Shown: positions 33,340 to 41,503 of the stretch, piece after piece
How positions within the stretch are numbered: the first letter of the stretch is position 1
Layout: the number at the start of each line of letters is the position of its first letter
NCBI RefSeq assembly: GCF_900199705.1
Contig: NZ_LT904908.1
Location: 1,401,642 to 1,450,996 of the forward strand
Source of the DNA: Collinsella provencensis
GTDB lineage: Bacteria; Actinomycetota; Coriobacteriia; Coriobacteriales; Coriobacteriaceae
Direction of reading: 5' to 3'
DNA: 49,355 nt
Position numbers and translations under genes: made by a program
The notes under the pieces: generated by a model
What the model was told of the DNA's origin: nothing
What the model saw: only the letters and a program-made list of their open reading frames with translations
The model's database searches: none

Positions 33340-34950
33340 ATGGCACATTCGCGTCACAAAGCGATTGTCGCGGGCCTTGCGCTTACACTCACGCTTGGCT
33401 CCACAGCCCCTGCCCTTGCAACATTGTCCGATGAGACCCCCACTACGGATACCGACCCCAACGGTGTTGGTGCCCCCTTGCCTTCGGACTACGATAAAAC
33501 CGACTTTTACGAGGGCCAGGAGAACGTGAGGACGTTCGCCAAGGTGCGTTCGGCTTCTCGTCTGGCGCCGCTCAAGCTTTCGGACGAGATGAAATATTTT
33601 GCCCAGTTCGAAAGTCACGGCAACTATGACCAGGGTCTTTCGTATGGCGACGGCTACAATGCGATGGGCTTCTACCAGTTCGATCGCCGCTATAGCCTTA
33701 TGGGCTTCATCCAGCAGGTGTATAGCTACGACTCCGCCAAGTACGCCATGTTCAAGGGTCCTTTGGAGCATGCGGACACGCTTTCGAGCAAAACGTATAG
33801 CATGTACGATTCCGACACGCGACAGCTCACGGGCCTTGCGCAGGATCTGAATGAGGCGTGGCATGCGGCGTACAAGGCGGACCCGGAGGAGTTTTCCGCC
33901 CTGCAGGATGCCTACGCCTACAACAACTACTACCTGCCCGTACAGAGTATCTTGCTGAACTCGTACGGCGTTGATGTGCGTGACCGCGCGGATTGCGTCA
34001 AGGGCCTTGTGTGGGGCATGTGCAACATGTTCGGATCGGGCGGCGTGCGCAATTACTTCAAGGATGCGAATCTCAACGACGATATGACCGACCGCGAGCT
34101 GGTGACCGCCCTGTGCGATACCGTGGTGAATCGCGTGAGCTATTACTGCTCGAGTCAGCCGCAGTATTGGACGGGCTGGCAGAACCGCTACAAGAAGGAA
34201 AAGCAGATCTGCCTCACGTATATCGCCGAGGACGAGGCGCAGCAAAACGCCGCCGACAAGGAGGAGCAGGAGAAACCCTCCACGCCTACGACTCCCGTGG
34301 TGCCCACGACGCCGACCACTCCGTCGATTAGCGATACACCCGCGGATTCCGATAAGGACGACGCCGGCAATAGTACTACCGGATCGTCGAATGGCAGCTC
34401 ATCAAGCGGCAACGGATCGTCTGCTCAGGCGCCGAGCAATGGCGCATCGAATGGCGGTACGACGGGCAATGCTTCGAACGGCGATGCGGACGGTGTACCC
34501 CAGCAGCCTTCGGGCGATTCCGATAGCGCGGCCGGTGAGGACAACCAGAGTTCCAACGCGAACGGTTCGAATGGCGGTGCCGCGAGCGACGCCAGCGGAA
34601 ATACCGGTGGAGCAAAGGCGCCCCTCAAGAAACCCAGCTCTCAGCAGCCCTCCGCTGTCGAGGACGATGAGGATAACGGAGCCTCAGATGCCTCTGCCGC
34701 CGCGGCGGACGACAACGACGGAAAGAAGGGCGCTGCTGTGAAGAGCAGCGGAGACGATGCTGGGAAGTCGAGCGCCGAGGGCTCCAAAGAGGATGGTTCG
34801 TCCAAGAAAACCGCAGGCGACAAATCCGGCAAGGAAGGTCTGCCGCAGACGGGCGACATCGTTGGCATCGTGCTGACTGGTGCCGCGGGCCTTGCCGTGG
34901 CGGGTGGCTCGTTCGTCTCACTTGGAAAAAAGGAGCGCGACGAGGCCTAA
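33340..34950 (+). CDS. LPXTG cell-wall protein with a lysozyme-like N-terminal domain
   Basis: Secreted, wall-anchored protein of 536 aa. A signal peptide covers 1-27 (ending near PALA). Residues about 85-300 form a globular domain containing FAQFESHGNYDQGLSYGDGY then GFYQFDRRYS. The Glu followed by a GxYQF-like motif recalls lysozyme-fold peptidoglycan hydrolases; this is a weak resemblance and activity is inferred. From about 315 on there is a Pro/Thr stretch and a Ser/Gly/Asn/Asp-rich linker, then LPQTG (about 506), a membrane helix and the tail KKERDEA. ATG 33340 follows GGAGGA; an in-frame start at 33274 lacks this. Confidence 0.85.
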   Translation: MAHSRHKAIVAGLALTLTLGSTAPALATLSDETPTTDTDPNGVGAPLPSDYDKTDFYEGQENVRTFAKVRSASRLAPLKLSDEMKYFAQFESHGNYDQGLSYGDGYNAMGFYQFDRRYSLMGFIQQVYSYDSAKYAMFKGPLEHADTLSSKTYSMYDSDTRQLTGLAQDLNEAWHAAYKADPEEFSALQDAYAYNNYYLPVQSILLNSYGVDVRDRADCVKGLVWGMCNMFGSGGVRNYFKDANLNDDMTDRELVTALCDTVVNRVSYYCSSQPQYWTGWQNRYKKEKQICLTYIAEDEAQQNAADKEEQEKPSTPTTPVVPTTPTTPSISDTPADSDKDDAGNSTTGSSNGSSSSGNGSSAQAPSNGASNGGTTGNASNGDADGVPQQPSGDSDSAAGEDNQSSNANGSNGGAASDASGNTGGAKAPLKKPSSQQPSAVEDDEDNGASDASAAAADDNDGKKGAAVKSSGDDAGKSSAEGSKEDGSSKKTAGDKSGKEGLPQTGDIVGIVLTGAAGLAVAGGSFVSLGKKERDEA

Positions 34951-35035
34951 GCATGCGTTCGTCGTCTGTGCCGCAGCGCGATTTTCGTTATGCGGCATAT
35001 ACCGAGCTGTATTCATTGCGCTGATATATCCCCCA

Positions 35036-35078
35036 AAGCCCCATGCGAGCTGAAATCTTTGGCTTGCGTGGGGCTTTT
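35036..35078 (+). terminator. Terminator after the LPXTG gene
   Basis: A 15-bp stem starting AAGCCCCA and ending TGGGGCTT closes an 11-base loop and is followed by TT. The rest of the gap to pyrE (35080-35241) shows no gene and should hold the pyrE promoter, which I cannot place. Confidence 0.8.
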
Positions 35079-35241
35079 CGTGCTTGAAGTGGGCGCTAGC
35101 GCGCTTCTGCTAAGCTAGATGCGGCGAAGGTGCGCGCGGATGAAGCGCGTGCCGAGCGTGCATGCGTGTCTGTGTGGACAGACGCATGGAGATGCGAATC
35201 TCGCGCTTGCCCGGGCGGGCGCATGAAGAGAAAGGAACCCC

Positions 35242-35925
35242 ATGGAGGCTTACAAGCAGGAGTTTATCGAGTTCATGGTGGCATCTGACGTGCTCAAGTT
35301 CGGCAGTTTCACGCTCAAGAGCGGTCGCCAGTCGCCGTTTTTCATGAACGCCGGAGCCTATGTGACGGGCGAGCAGCTCAAGCGCTTGGGCGAGTATTAC
35401 GCCCGTGCCATTCACGACAACTTCGGCCTTGATTTCGATGTCGTCTTTGGTCCCGCCTACAAGGGTATCCCGCTTTCCGTGGTGACCGCCATCGCGCTTT
35501 CCGAGCTGTACGGCAAAGAGGTCAAGTACTGCTCCGATCGCAAGGAGGCTAAGGATCACGGCGCCGACAAGGGCAACCTGCTGGGTTACGAGCTCAAGGA
35601 CGGCGACCGTGTGATTATGGTCGAGGACGTGACTACCTCGGGTAAGTCCATCGACGAGACGTATCCGAAGCTCATGGCGGCGGCGAATGTTGAGGTCAAG
35701 GGCTTGATTGTGAGCCTCAACCGCATGGAGGTCGGCAAGGGTGGCGTTACGACCGCGCAAAAGGAGATCGAGGCCAAGTACGGGTTCCCCGTGGCGAGCA
35801 TCGTGAGCATGGCCGAGGTCACCGAGCACCTGTACAACAAAGAGGTGGGCGGCCGCGTGGTGATCGATGACGAGCTCAAGGCCGCGCTCGATGCCTACTA
35901 CGAGCAGTACGGAGTGAAGGAGTAA
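35242..35925 (+). CDS. pyrE: Orotate phosphoribosyltransferase
   Basis: Joins orotate to PRPP to give OMP in pyrimidine synthesis. The PRPP loop is VIMVEDVTTSGKS (about 128). The substrate block FTLKSGRQSPFFMNAG and FGPAYKGIPL also match. 227 aa, normal. AGAAAGGA precedes the ATG. No other pyrimidine gene is adjacent. Confidence 0.95.
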   Translation: MEAYKQEFIEFMVASDVLKFGSFTLKSGRQSPFFMNAGAYVTGEQLKRLGEYYARAIHDNFGLDFDVVFGPAYKGIPLSVVTAIALSELYGKEVKYCSDRKEAKDHGADKGNLLGYELKDGDRVIMVEDVTTSGKSIDETYPKLMAAANVEVKGLIVSLNRMEVGKGGVTTAQKEIEAKYGFPVASIVSMAEVTEHLYNKEVGGRVVIDDELKAALDAYYEQYGVKE

Positions 35926-36020
35926 CGCTTACCGTTACGTTGCGTTTCCAATAAAAACGGTGGTGAGCTCGAGTCTTTGCGGATGTGAGTGCATCTTCGG
36001 CAAAGCTCTGCATTTGAACG

Positions 36021-36060
36021 ACTGCCCCCTCCAAGATTTGGCAGGGGCAGTTTTGTTTTT
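36021..36060 (+). terminator. Terminator after pyrE, abutting repeat copy D
   Basis: ACTGCCCC pairs with GGGGCAG(T) across a 13-base loop and is followed by TTTTGTTTTT. As at dedA, the T-tract runs straight into a repeat element. Confidence 0.85.
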
Positions 36061-36202
36061 CAAAAATGACGGATATGCGCAAATCTTTTCGAGTGCGATG
36101 AGTATAGGCAGGTTTTGCGTTCATCTTACCTGCGGCTTTGCTGTTCAAAATCGCCGTCTACTCGGAAAGACGGAGATAATATATGCATTTCCGTCATTTT
36201 TG
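36061..36202 (+). repeat. Nested-stem intergenic element, copy D
   Basis: 142 bp, same length as copy C. The terminal arm CAAAAATGACGGATATGC (36061-36078) pairs with the right end at 17 of 18 positions. The inner stem GAGTA (36100-36104) with TACTC (36159-36163) encloses the core ACCTGCGGCTTTG at 36128-36140. A local alternative for the right arm (around GACGGA near 36169) is weaker than in copy C. Confidence 0.8.
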
Positions 36203-36376
36203 TCGATTCCGAAGCTCGTATGGGGCCCTTTCCGTGGTGCATGACGCGCCCCCTACACGTTTTCGACCCTTTACCGAAGTATGCAAAAAACCGGTTCAGT
36301 AGGGGGGTATTATAAAACTGCTGTTCACGTGCAATGCTTGCTGCATCTTTGCATTGCCGTAGTTTTGGAGGAAGGT

Positions 36377-36940
36377 ATGAAGAAGAAGTTTTGGGCTGTC
36401 CCCATGGCTCTGGCTGCCGTGCTTTGCACGGTGCTTTTGACCGCATGTGGCGGTCCGAAGGTCGAGGACCTGATTCGCGACGACCTCAATGAAGGCTTGA
36501 GCGCCATCAGCGCCGACGACGACGATTTCATGGAAGGTCTCGAGCAGGGTGCGGACGGCAGTTTCGAGCAGCTTGGTATCGATCCGCATGAGTTTGCCGA
36601 GGTCTATCTTGATGGTTACGCCTACGAGATCGGTGAGATCACGGTCGACAAGGATGCTGGAAAGGCCACGGCGGAGGTCACTATTCATATGAAGTCCCTC
36701 TCCGGCATTTTGAGCGATTTCGCCACCCGCTTCCAGGAGTGGGTTGAGGGCGTCGATCCCTCTACGCTGAGCGGCGAGGAGGAGATTTACCTCAAGGGCG
36801 GCGAGGTCCTGATGGATGCCACCAAGGACGCCGAGACAAAGGAGAGCAACGTCACCTTTACCTACACCTATGACGAGGACGACAACTCCTGGTCGATTGA
36901 CGAGGATACCGCTGAGGTCCTGTTGAGCGCTATGGAGTAA
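36377..36940 (+). CDS. Putative lipoprotein of unknown function
   Basis: 187 aa. MKKKFWAVPMALAAVLCTV is a lipoprotein signal and LLTACGG is the lipobox, so the mature protein should be lipidated at Cys 24 or so. The rest is acidic, with DDDD and many Glu residues and a pattern of strands (YEIGEITVDKDAGKATAEVT) suggesting a compact beta domain as in small DUF lipoproteins. GGAGGAAGG precedes ATG 36377. I do not recognise the family. Single-gene unit with a terminator downstream. Confidence 0.8.
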   Translation: MKKKFWAVPMALAAVLCTVLLTACGGPKVEDLIRDDLNEGLSAISADDDDFMEGLEQGADGSFEQLGIDPHEFAEVYLDGYAYEIGEITVDKDAGKATAEVTIHMKSLSGILSDFATRFQEWVEGVDPSTLSGEEEIYLKGGEVLMDATKDAETKESNVTFTYTYDEDDNSWSIDEDTAEVLLSAME

Positions 36941-36979
36941 GTTTTCGCGCTCGTGAGTGTTGTTTGCGTTTGAGTAAGC

Positions 36980-37037
36980 GAAGCGGCCCTCGAATGGCAG
37001 TCCATGTGGATGTGCTGTTCGGGGCCGCTTTTGTTTT
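36980..37037. terminator. Bidirectional terminator between convergent genes
   Basis: AAGCGGCCC pairs with GGGCCGCTT, extended inward by CGAA/TTCG-type pairs around a long loop. TTTTGTTTT follows on the plus side. It separates the lipoprotein gene from the convergent HAD gene. Confidence 0.75.
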
Positions 37038-37071
37038 GGGATGCGGGTGAAGTGGGCGAGTCTTGTTCGGT

Positions 37072-37740
37072 CTAACGTCCCAAGACGACGTCGAGCAGTT
37101 CGTCGGTGGTGTCGACCAGGTAGTCGGCGCCCGCATCCGCGAGTTCTTCGCGGCTGCGGAAGCCCCAGGTCACGCCGCAGGAGCGCATGCCGGCGTTATG
37201 TCCGCAGAGCATGTCGACGTTGGAGTCGCCCACGTAGAGGGTGGTGTCTGGATTCGCATGCAGTAGCTCGAGGACGTGCAGGGTCACGGGCGCTTCGGGC
37301 TTGGGCGGGAAGGCGTCCACACGCCCTTGGACGACGGTGAAGCAATCGCCAAAATATTGGGCGGCCAGCGGTACCGTGGCGGTGTGGTCCTTATTCGAGA
37401 GAACGGCAATCGGAACGCCGGCATCGACGAGCGCATCGAGCATTTTCTGAATGCCCTCGTATGGCGCGGTGTTGTCCTCGCGATGCGCGGCGTAGTACAC
37501 GCGGAAATCCTCGAGTGCCTCCTCAAAGACCGCCTGGTCGCCCAGGAACTCGGCGGGGATGATGCGCTCGATGAGCTTGGGCTGGCCATTGCCTACTTTG
37601 TAGCGGTACGCGTCGACGGGAAACGTGGGCCAGCCGTGCTTTTCGCATACGTGATTGCAGGCATTTGCCAGGTCATCGAGGGTGTTAAGCAGGGTTCCGT
37701 CCATGTCAAAGACGACGTGCGTGAAATTTGTTGCCTGCAT
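37072..37740 (-). CDS. HAD-superfamily phosphatase (phosphoglycolate phosphatase-like)
   Basis: 222 aa. The HAD motifs are all present: VFDMDGTLLNT with the nucleophile Asp, LSNKDHTATVPLA (motif II Ser and nearby Lys) and YVGDSNVDMLCG (motif IV). The helical cap sits between the first two. This layout fits Gph-type phosphatases, though the substrate cannot be fixed from sequence. The ATG at 37740 has AAGGAG upstream (reverse of CTCCTT). It diverges from the peptidoglycan-binding gene. Confidence 0.9.
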   Translation of the reverse strand: MQATNFTHVVFDMDGTLLNTLDDLANACNHVCEKHGWPTFPVDAYRYKVGNGQPKLIERIIPAEFLGDQAVFEEALEDFRVYYAAHREDNTAPYEGIQKMLDALVDAGVPIAVLSNKDHTATVPLAAQYFGDCFTVVQGRVDAFPPKPEAPVTLHVLELLHANPDTTLYVGDSNVDMLCGHNAGMRSCGVTWGFRSREELADAGADYLVDTTDELLDVVLGR

Positions 37741-37912
37741 ACCGACTCCTTGGTTTGGATTGAATGGGTGCGGGCGCGCGTTGGCGCCGCGTATCATGAT
37801 AGCGTGCGCATCTGGATAGGCGGTGGGCTTTCTGTAGCTTGTCGCGAGAATTGTTACACTAAGTGATGGAAACGTGCGATATCGCGCGATACGTGCCGTT
37901 AGAGGGGATCAC

Positions 37913-38830
37913 ATGGAGCCCATCAAACAGGGAATGCGGGGGCCTGCCGTTGAAGATGTGCAGACGCGTTTGACCTCGCTTGGATATACCATCGACGCTG
38001 GTGAGACCGCTGCAAAGGACTTCGGCCCCAGCACCGCTGCTGCGGTGGGCGCGTTTTGCGCTGATTGCGACCTGGAGCCGAGCGAGCAGATCGACGTAAC
38101 GAGTTGGAGTGCGCTGGTCGACGCTTCATATCGTTTGGGAGATCGCACGCTGTACCTGCGCGTTCCCAATTTCCATGGAGCCGACGTTCACGCTTTGCAG
38201 CACGCCCTCAACACGCTGGGTTTTGCCTGCGGTCCGGACGATGGCTACTTTGGTCCGCACACCGAGGCGGCTTTGCGCGAGTTTCAGGAGAATGTCGGCC
38301 TGTTCGCCGATGGCATGGCGTTCCAGGACACCTTCAATTACATCGCGCGTCTGCATCATGTGTGGGAGGGCAAGGCGTCGGTCGCCGAAGTTGGCGATGA
38401 GGCACGCATGGGATTTGCCCGCGCGGCGACTGTGCTCGAGAACTGGAATATCGCCATTTGCGGCGTGGATGCCATTGCCCGCAACGTGGCCTCGCGCATC
38501 TGGAATATCGCTACGGCCACGACCGAGAACAGCGGCGTGGTGCTGTGCGATGATTGCATTCCCGAGGATGCCGACTTGGTGGTAGAAATTGCCTCCGACG
38601 AATTGCCTGAAGACGCGGAGCCCCGTGCGACCATTTCGCTGGCAGGGTGTCAGAATCTGCCCCTGCGCATTAAGACCGCCGTTGCCGCTGCAACGCACAA
38701 GCCGGCGGTGTTGCGCATTGAGCTCACGGGTATTTCAACGTACGGCACGTTCACGTCGAGCGATGCGCAGACACTTGCAGTTCGTCTGCTCGACGGACTC
38801 TGTGATGCATTAAGCGACGAGGTGCGCTAA
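37913..38830 (+). CDS. Tandem peptidoglycan-binding-domain protein
   Basis: 305 aa with two PG_binding_1-like repeats: about 4-75 (MRGPAVEDVQTRLTSLGY, DFGPSTAAAVGAF) and about 82-150 (DVHALQHALNTLGF, YFGPHTEAALREFQ). The C-terminal half (about 160-305) has an alternating strand/helix pattern (WNIAICGVDAIARNV, VVLCDDCIPEDADLVVEIAS) reminiscent of an amidase_3-like fold, but I see no zinc-ligand motif. No signal peptide, so it may be cytoplasmic or exported otherwise. GAGGGGA precedes ATG 37913. It lies 35 bases before tRNA-Gln. Function unknown. Confidence 0.82.
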   Translation: MEPIKQGMRGPAVEDVQTRLTSLGYTIDAGETAAKDFGPSTAAAVGAFCADCDLEPSEQIDVTSWSALVDASYRLGDRTLYLRVPNFHGADVHALQHALNTLGFACGPDDGYFGPHTEAALREFQENVGLFADGMAFQDTFNYIARLHHVWEGKASVAEVGDEARMGFARAATVLENWNIAICGVDAIARNVASRIWNIATATTENSGVVLCDDCIPEDADLVVEIASDELPEDAEPRATISLAGCQNLPLRIKTAVAAATHKPAVLRIELTGISTYGTFTSSDAQTLAVRLLDGLCDALSDEVR

Positions 38831-38865
38831 ACTGTTGCAGCCGCGTTTTTTCGCGCGTGCATGTT

Positions 38866-38939
38866 GGGGTATCGTCCAGTGGCAGGACCCTGGTTTTTGG
38901 TACCAGTTACGGGGGTTCGAATCCCTCTACCCCAGCCAT
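38866..38939 (+). tRNA. tRNA-Gln (anticodon TTG)
   Basis: The acceptor TGGGGTA pairs with TACCCCA, followed by G and an encoded CCA. The anticodon stem CTGGT/ACCAG encloses TTTTGGT, giving TTG. The T-arm is GGGGGTTCGAATCCCTC. 74 bases including CCA. I see no strong promoter in the 35-base gap before it, so it may be read from upstream. Confidence 0.96.
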
Positions 38940-38981
38940 CGAGAACCCGCCCGGCCGCCACGGCGACCGGGCTTTTTCGTT
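38919..38981 (+). repeat. tRNA-Gln 3' end plus terminator, first copy
   Basis: 63 bases covering the last 21 of tRNA-Gln (from the T-arm on, including CCA), the spacer and the terminator. Repeated exactly at 39107-39169. Confidence 0.9.
38950..38978 (+). terminator. Terminator of tRNA-Gln
   Basis: GCCCGG pairs with CCGGGC around a 12-base GC-rich loop and is followed by TTTTT, ten bases after the tRNA. Confidence 0.85.
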
Positions 38982-39106
38982 TTGCTTCCACGGATTCGAA
39001 CCCCGCTCGGGGCGCGGAGCTGGGGAAACGCGGACGCGTTTCCCAGCGCAGCGCGCGAGGGCCGGAAGGCCCGAAGCGGAGGGAGGGCGGCCCTCAGGCC
39101 GCCCGG

Positions 39107-39169
39107 CGAATCCCTCTACCCCAGCCATCGAGAACCCGCCCGGCCGCCACGGCGACCGGGCTTTTTCGT
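39107..39169 (+). repeat. tRNA-Gln 3' end plus terminator, second copy
   Basis: Exact 63-base direct repeat of 38919-38981 at a distance of 188 bases. It holds only the 3' part of a tRNA, so it is not a second tRNA gene. The 125 bases between the copies fold into several GC-rich hairpins. Confidence 0.9.
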
Positions 39170-39195
39170 CCGCCCAATCCCTATGCCGTTCTTCC

Positions 39196-39350
39196 GTTGC
39201 CTGTGATTTCCTGCACTTTCAGAGCTTCAAAAGGAAGAAATCCATAGGCAACAGCAATTAGCCGCAAACAAACAGGGTTGTTTGCGGCTAACGGTCGTTA
39301 CCTACGGCATTTCTCGGATAAGTTGCCCATGGCATTCCTCGGATAATTTG
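39196..39350. other. Hairpins and tandem repeats between tRNA-Gln and the hydrolase gene
   Basis: Three structures in a row and no gene. 39196-39202 (GTTGCCT) pairs with 39246-39252. 39258-39271 pairs perfectly for 14 bases with 39278-39291 (TTAGCCGCAAACAA) and probably ends the convergent hydrolase transcript. Two 20-base direct repeats, 39306-39325 and 39331-39350, differ at two positions and share CTCGGATAA. Confidence 0.65.
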
Positions 39351-39369
39351 TCACCTTACAGCTGAAAGG

Positions 39370-40581
39370 CTACTGGAGCACCCAACCGCCGAGCCAGCCC
39401 CAACGCGGGGTGACAGTGGCGCCGTAGTAGGAGATCCATTCGTTGAGGCTGATGCTGCGGATATAGCCGATATTGTCCATAACCACGCCATTGCCCATGT
39501 AAATGCCCACATGTCCATACACAATACCGGCGGCCGTGTGCGGATGCGTCGAAACAGCGACGATCATGCCCGCGGACAGGTTGTTGCGATTGCTGCTCGT
39601 GCACCAGGCGTTGTATTGGTCGTTGGCGTTTCCGCCCGCGTAACCAAAGCCCGCGTTATAGAACACCTGGGAAACCCACATGGCGCACAGTCCGCCGCCA
39701 GGGCTTGGGGTTGCGTGCGCGGACGAAAGCACGCGCTCGAGCGAACGCGCGCCACCGGTGATGGTGCCGCCGCCACTGGGCCTGCGATTGGCCTCCGCCT
39801 CCTGACGCTGGCGCTCCTCCTCCTGCACGGCGGCGAGGTACTCGGCATCGCGCTGGGCGATGAGGTCCTTGACATCCTGGGATAGGTCGTCGAGCACCGC
39901 CTTGATTTCCGCCTGCTTGGCCTGCATCTCCGCGAGTTGGGCCGCCTGCTGCTCCTTGAGGGCTTCGAGTTCGGTCTTCTGCTGCTCAAGATCCGCCTTC
40001 TGCTGCTCAAGCTCGGCACGGATGTCTTGAATCTCGGTGATGATCTGGCGATCGGTGTCATTTATCTTGTCGACATAACGGCTATTTGAAAGCAGTTCGT
40101 CAAACGTTTTGGCGGAAAGCAGCAAGTTGAGCGTACTTGCAGGTCCCTTTTTATAACTGTCGGAAACGCGATTTCCGAGCGCCTCCTGCTTTTCGGCGAG
40201 TTTCGCCTCGTTTTCCTCGATTTTGAGTTGCGTCTCATCGAGCTTGGCCTGGACCTCTTCGATCTGCGAAATGGTTTTGTCTTGCTCGATGCTCAACGCC
40301 TCGAACTCGGCGCCCAGCGCATCGAGTTGCGCCTGGACGGCGGAGAGCTGTTGCTCAGCGGAGGCCAGGGCATCGAGCGTCTTCTTTGAGGCGGACGCGC
40401 CGAAGGCATTGCGAGGTACACCGAACAATACCGCAGCGGCGGCAGAAGCCATTACCGCACGCAGGGCGTCGCGACGCGAAATCTCGGCATGATAGGCGAT
40501 ATTGAGCAATTTGTCCTGCGTGTTGTTGGGGTGGATGCGCTCATCCTTGGCCTGGATGGGCTCGTGCGAAGTGCGTGACAT
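39370..40581 (-). CDS. Secreted coiled-coil peptidoglycan hydrolase, NlpC/P60- or CHAP-type
   Basis: 403 aa. The N-terminus has a twin-arginine-like export signal (SRRDALRAVMASAAAAVLF). Residues about 65-260 are a long coiled coil rich in Gln/Glu/Ala/Lys, as in CwlO/PcsB-like hydrolases. The C-terminal domain (about 285-403) has the catalytic Cys in GGGLCAMWVSQVFYNAG and His in YGHVGIYMGNGVVMDN, typical of a papain-like peptidase that cuts wall peptides. GGAG lies just before ATG 40581. Tat export and the choice between CHAP and NlpC/P60 are inference. Confidence 0.88.
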   Translation of the reverse strand: MSRTSHEPIQAKDERIHPNNTQDKLLNIAYHAEISRRDALRAVMASAAAAVLFGVPRNAFGASASKKTLDALASAEQQLSAVQAQLDALGAEFEALSIEQDKTISQIEEVQAKLDETQLKIEENEAKLAEKQEALGNRVSDSYKKGPASTLNLLLSAKTFDELLSNSRYVDKINDTDRQIITEIQDIRAELEQQKADLEQQKTELEALKEQQAAQLAEMQAKQAEIKAVLDDLSQDVKDLIAQRDAEYLAAVQEEERQRQEAEANRRPSGGGTITGGARSLERVLSSAHATPSPGGGLCAMWVSQVFYNAGFGYAGGNANDQYNAWCTSSNRNNLSAGMIVAVSTHPHTAAGIVYGHVGIYMGNGVVMDNIGYIRSISLNEWISYYGATVTPRWGWLGGWVLQ

Positions 40582-40699
40582 AAAGGCTCCGTTTACAGTT
40601 TGTGTACGTCACTTACTAGGACACTAGGATACCGCACTTGGTGGAAATGCGGGGGAACTTCATGAACGTCGCAAGCGTTTTTTGATGTCCCCATTCTTG

Positions 40700-41503
40700 T
40701 TACAGCAGGAAATGCGCGGCAACAAGAAGCGCGATATAGGTTATAAGCAGGGCGATGGCGGGGTAATCCCGCGAAGGGACCATGCGCAAAATATGGTAGT
40801 GGGTGCGGTCACCTCCCGTGTAGCAGCGGGCATCCATGGCGCGTCCCAGGTTCTCGGCATGGCGAAGCGCGCTCGCAAACAGCGGTACAACGAGGGGGAC
40901 GCACGCGCGGGCATAGGCGAAGGCGCCTTTGTTCTCAAGGTCGGCGCCGCGGGCCGTTTGCGCGGCAATGATGTTCTCCGTCTCCCGGGAAAGCGTGGGC
41001 ACAAAGCGCAGGGCAATCGAGAGGATAAGCGTCCCCTGGCTCACGGGAACGCCCGCGCGCTCGAGGGGCGAGAGGAGCTTCTCAACGGCGTCGGTTAGGG
41101 CCACGGGCGTCGTGGTCAGCGTGAGTAGCGATCCCGCAAGCACGAGCAGGAAGAATCGGATGGTGTACAACGCCGCAGCTACAAGGCCGTTTTGGTATAT
41201 GACAAGCGGGCCAAGCGCCACAAGCACGGGACCGGTTTGGACGAAGAACAGGTTGATGACCGACGTCACGATGAGGAAGAACGCAATGGGCTTGATTTGC
41301 GCAAGGAGGCGGCGGACGGGGACGTTCGAGGTTGCGACGGCGCCCGCTGCGACGAGGGCTGCCAGCAGCAGCGTGGCGAACGAATCGACAAACAGACAAC
41401 TCGCCATGTAGACGACGGTTCCGACGAATTTGACGCGTGGGTCAAGGCGATGAATGGGGGAGTCGACCGAGTAATACTGGCCGATGCTAGCGCGTTGCGC
41501 CAT
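40700..41503 (-). CDS. ecfT: ECF transporter T component (EcfT)
   Basis: Membrane coupling subunit of 267 aa that links the substrate-binding S protein to the ATPases. Five or so hydrophobic segments; the coupling-helix motifs ARG and ARC appear (AAQTARGADLEN, GRAMDARCYTGG). GGGAGGTG eight bases before ATG 41503 decides the start. It overlaps the ATPase gene by 17 bases and is the last gene of the riboflavin-transporter operon. Confidence 0.92.
   Translation of the reverse strand: MAQRASIGQYYSVDSPIHRLDPRVKFVGTVVYMASCLFVDSFATLLLAALVAAGAVATSNVPVRRLLAQIKPIAFFLIVTSVINLFFVQTGPVLVALGPLVIYQNGLVAAALYTIRFFLLVLAGSLLTLTTTPVALTDAVEKLLSPLERAGVPVSQGTLILSIALRFVPTLSRETENIIAAQTARGADLENKGAFAYARACVPLVVPLFASALRHAENLGRAMDARCYTGGDRTHYHILRMVPSRDYPAIALLITYIALLVAAHFLL

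Noticed and set aside
38835-39261. Overlapping open frames across tRNA-Gln and its repeats
   Set aside because: They translate the tRNA and repeats (for example GFEPRSGRGA) in several frames. They are by-products of GC-rich non-coding DNA.
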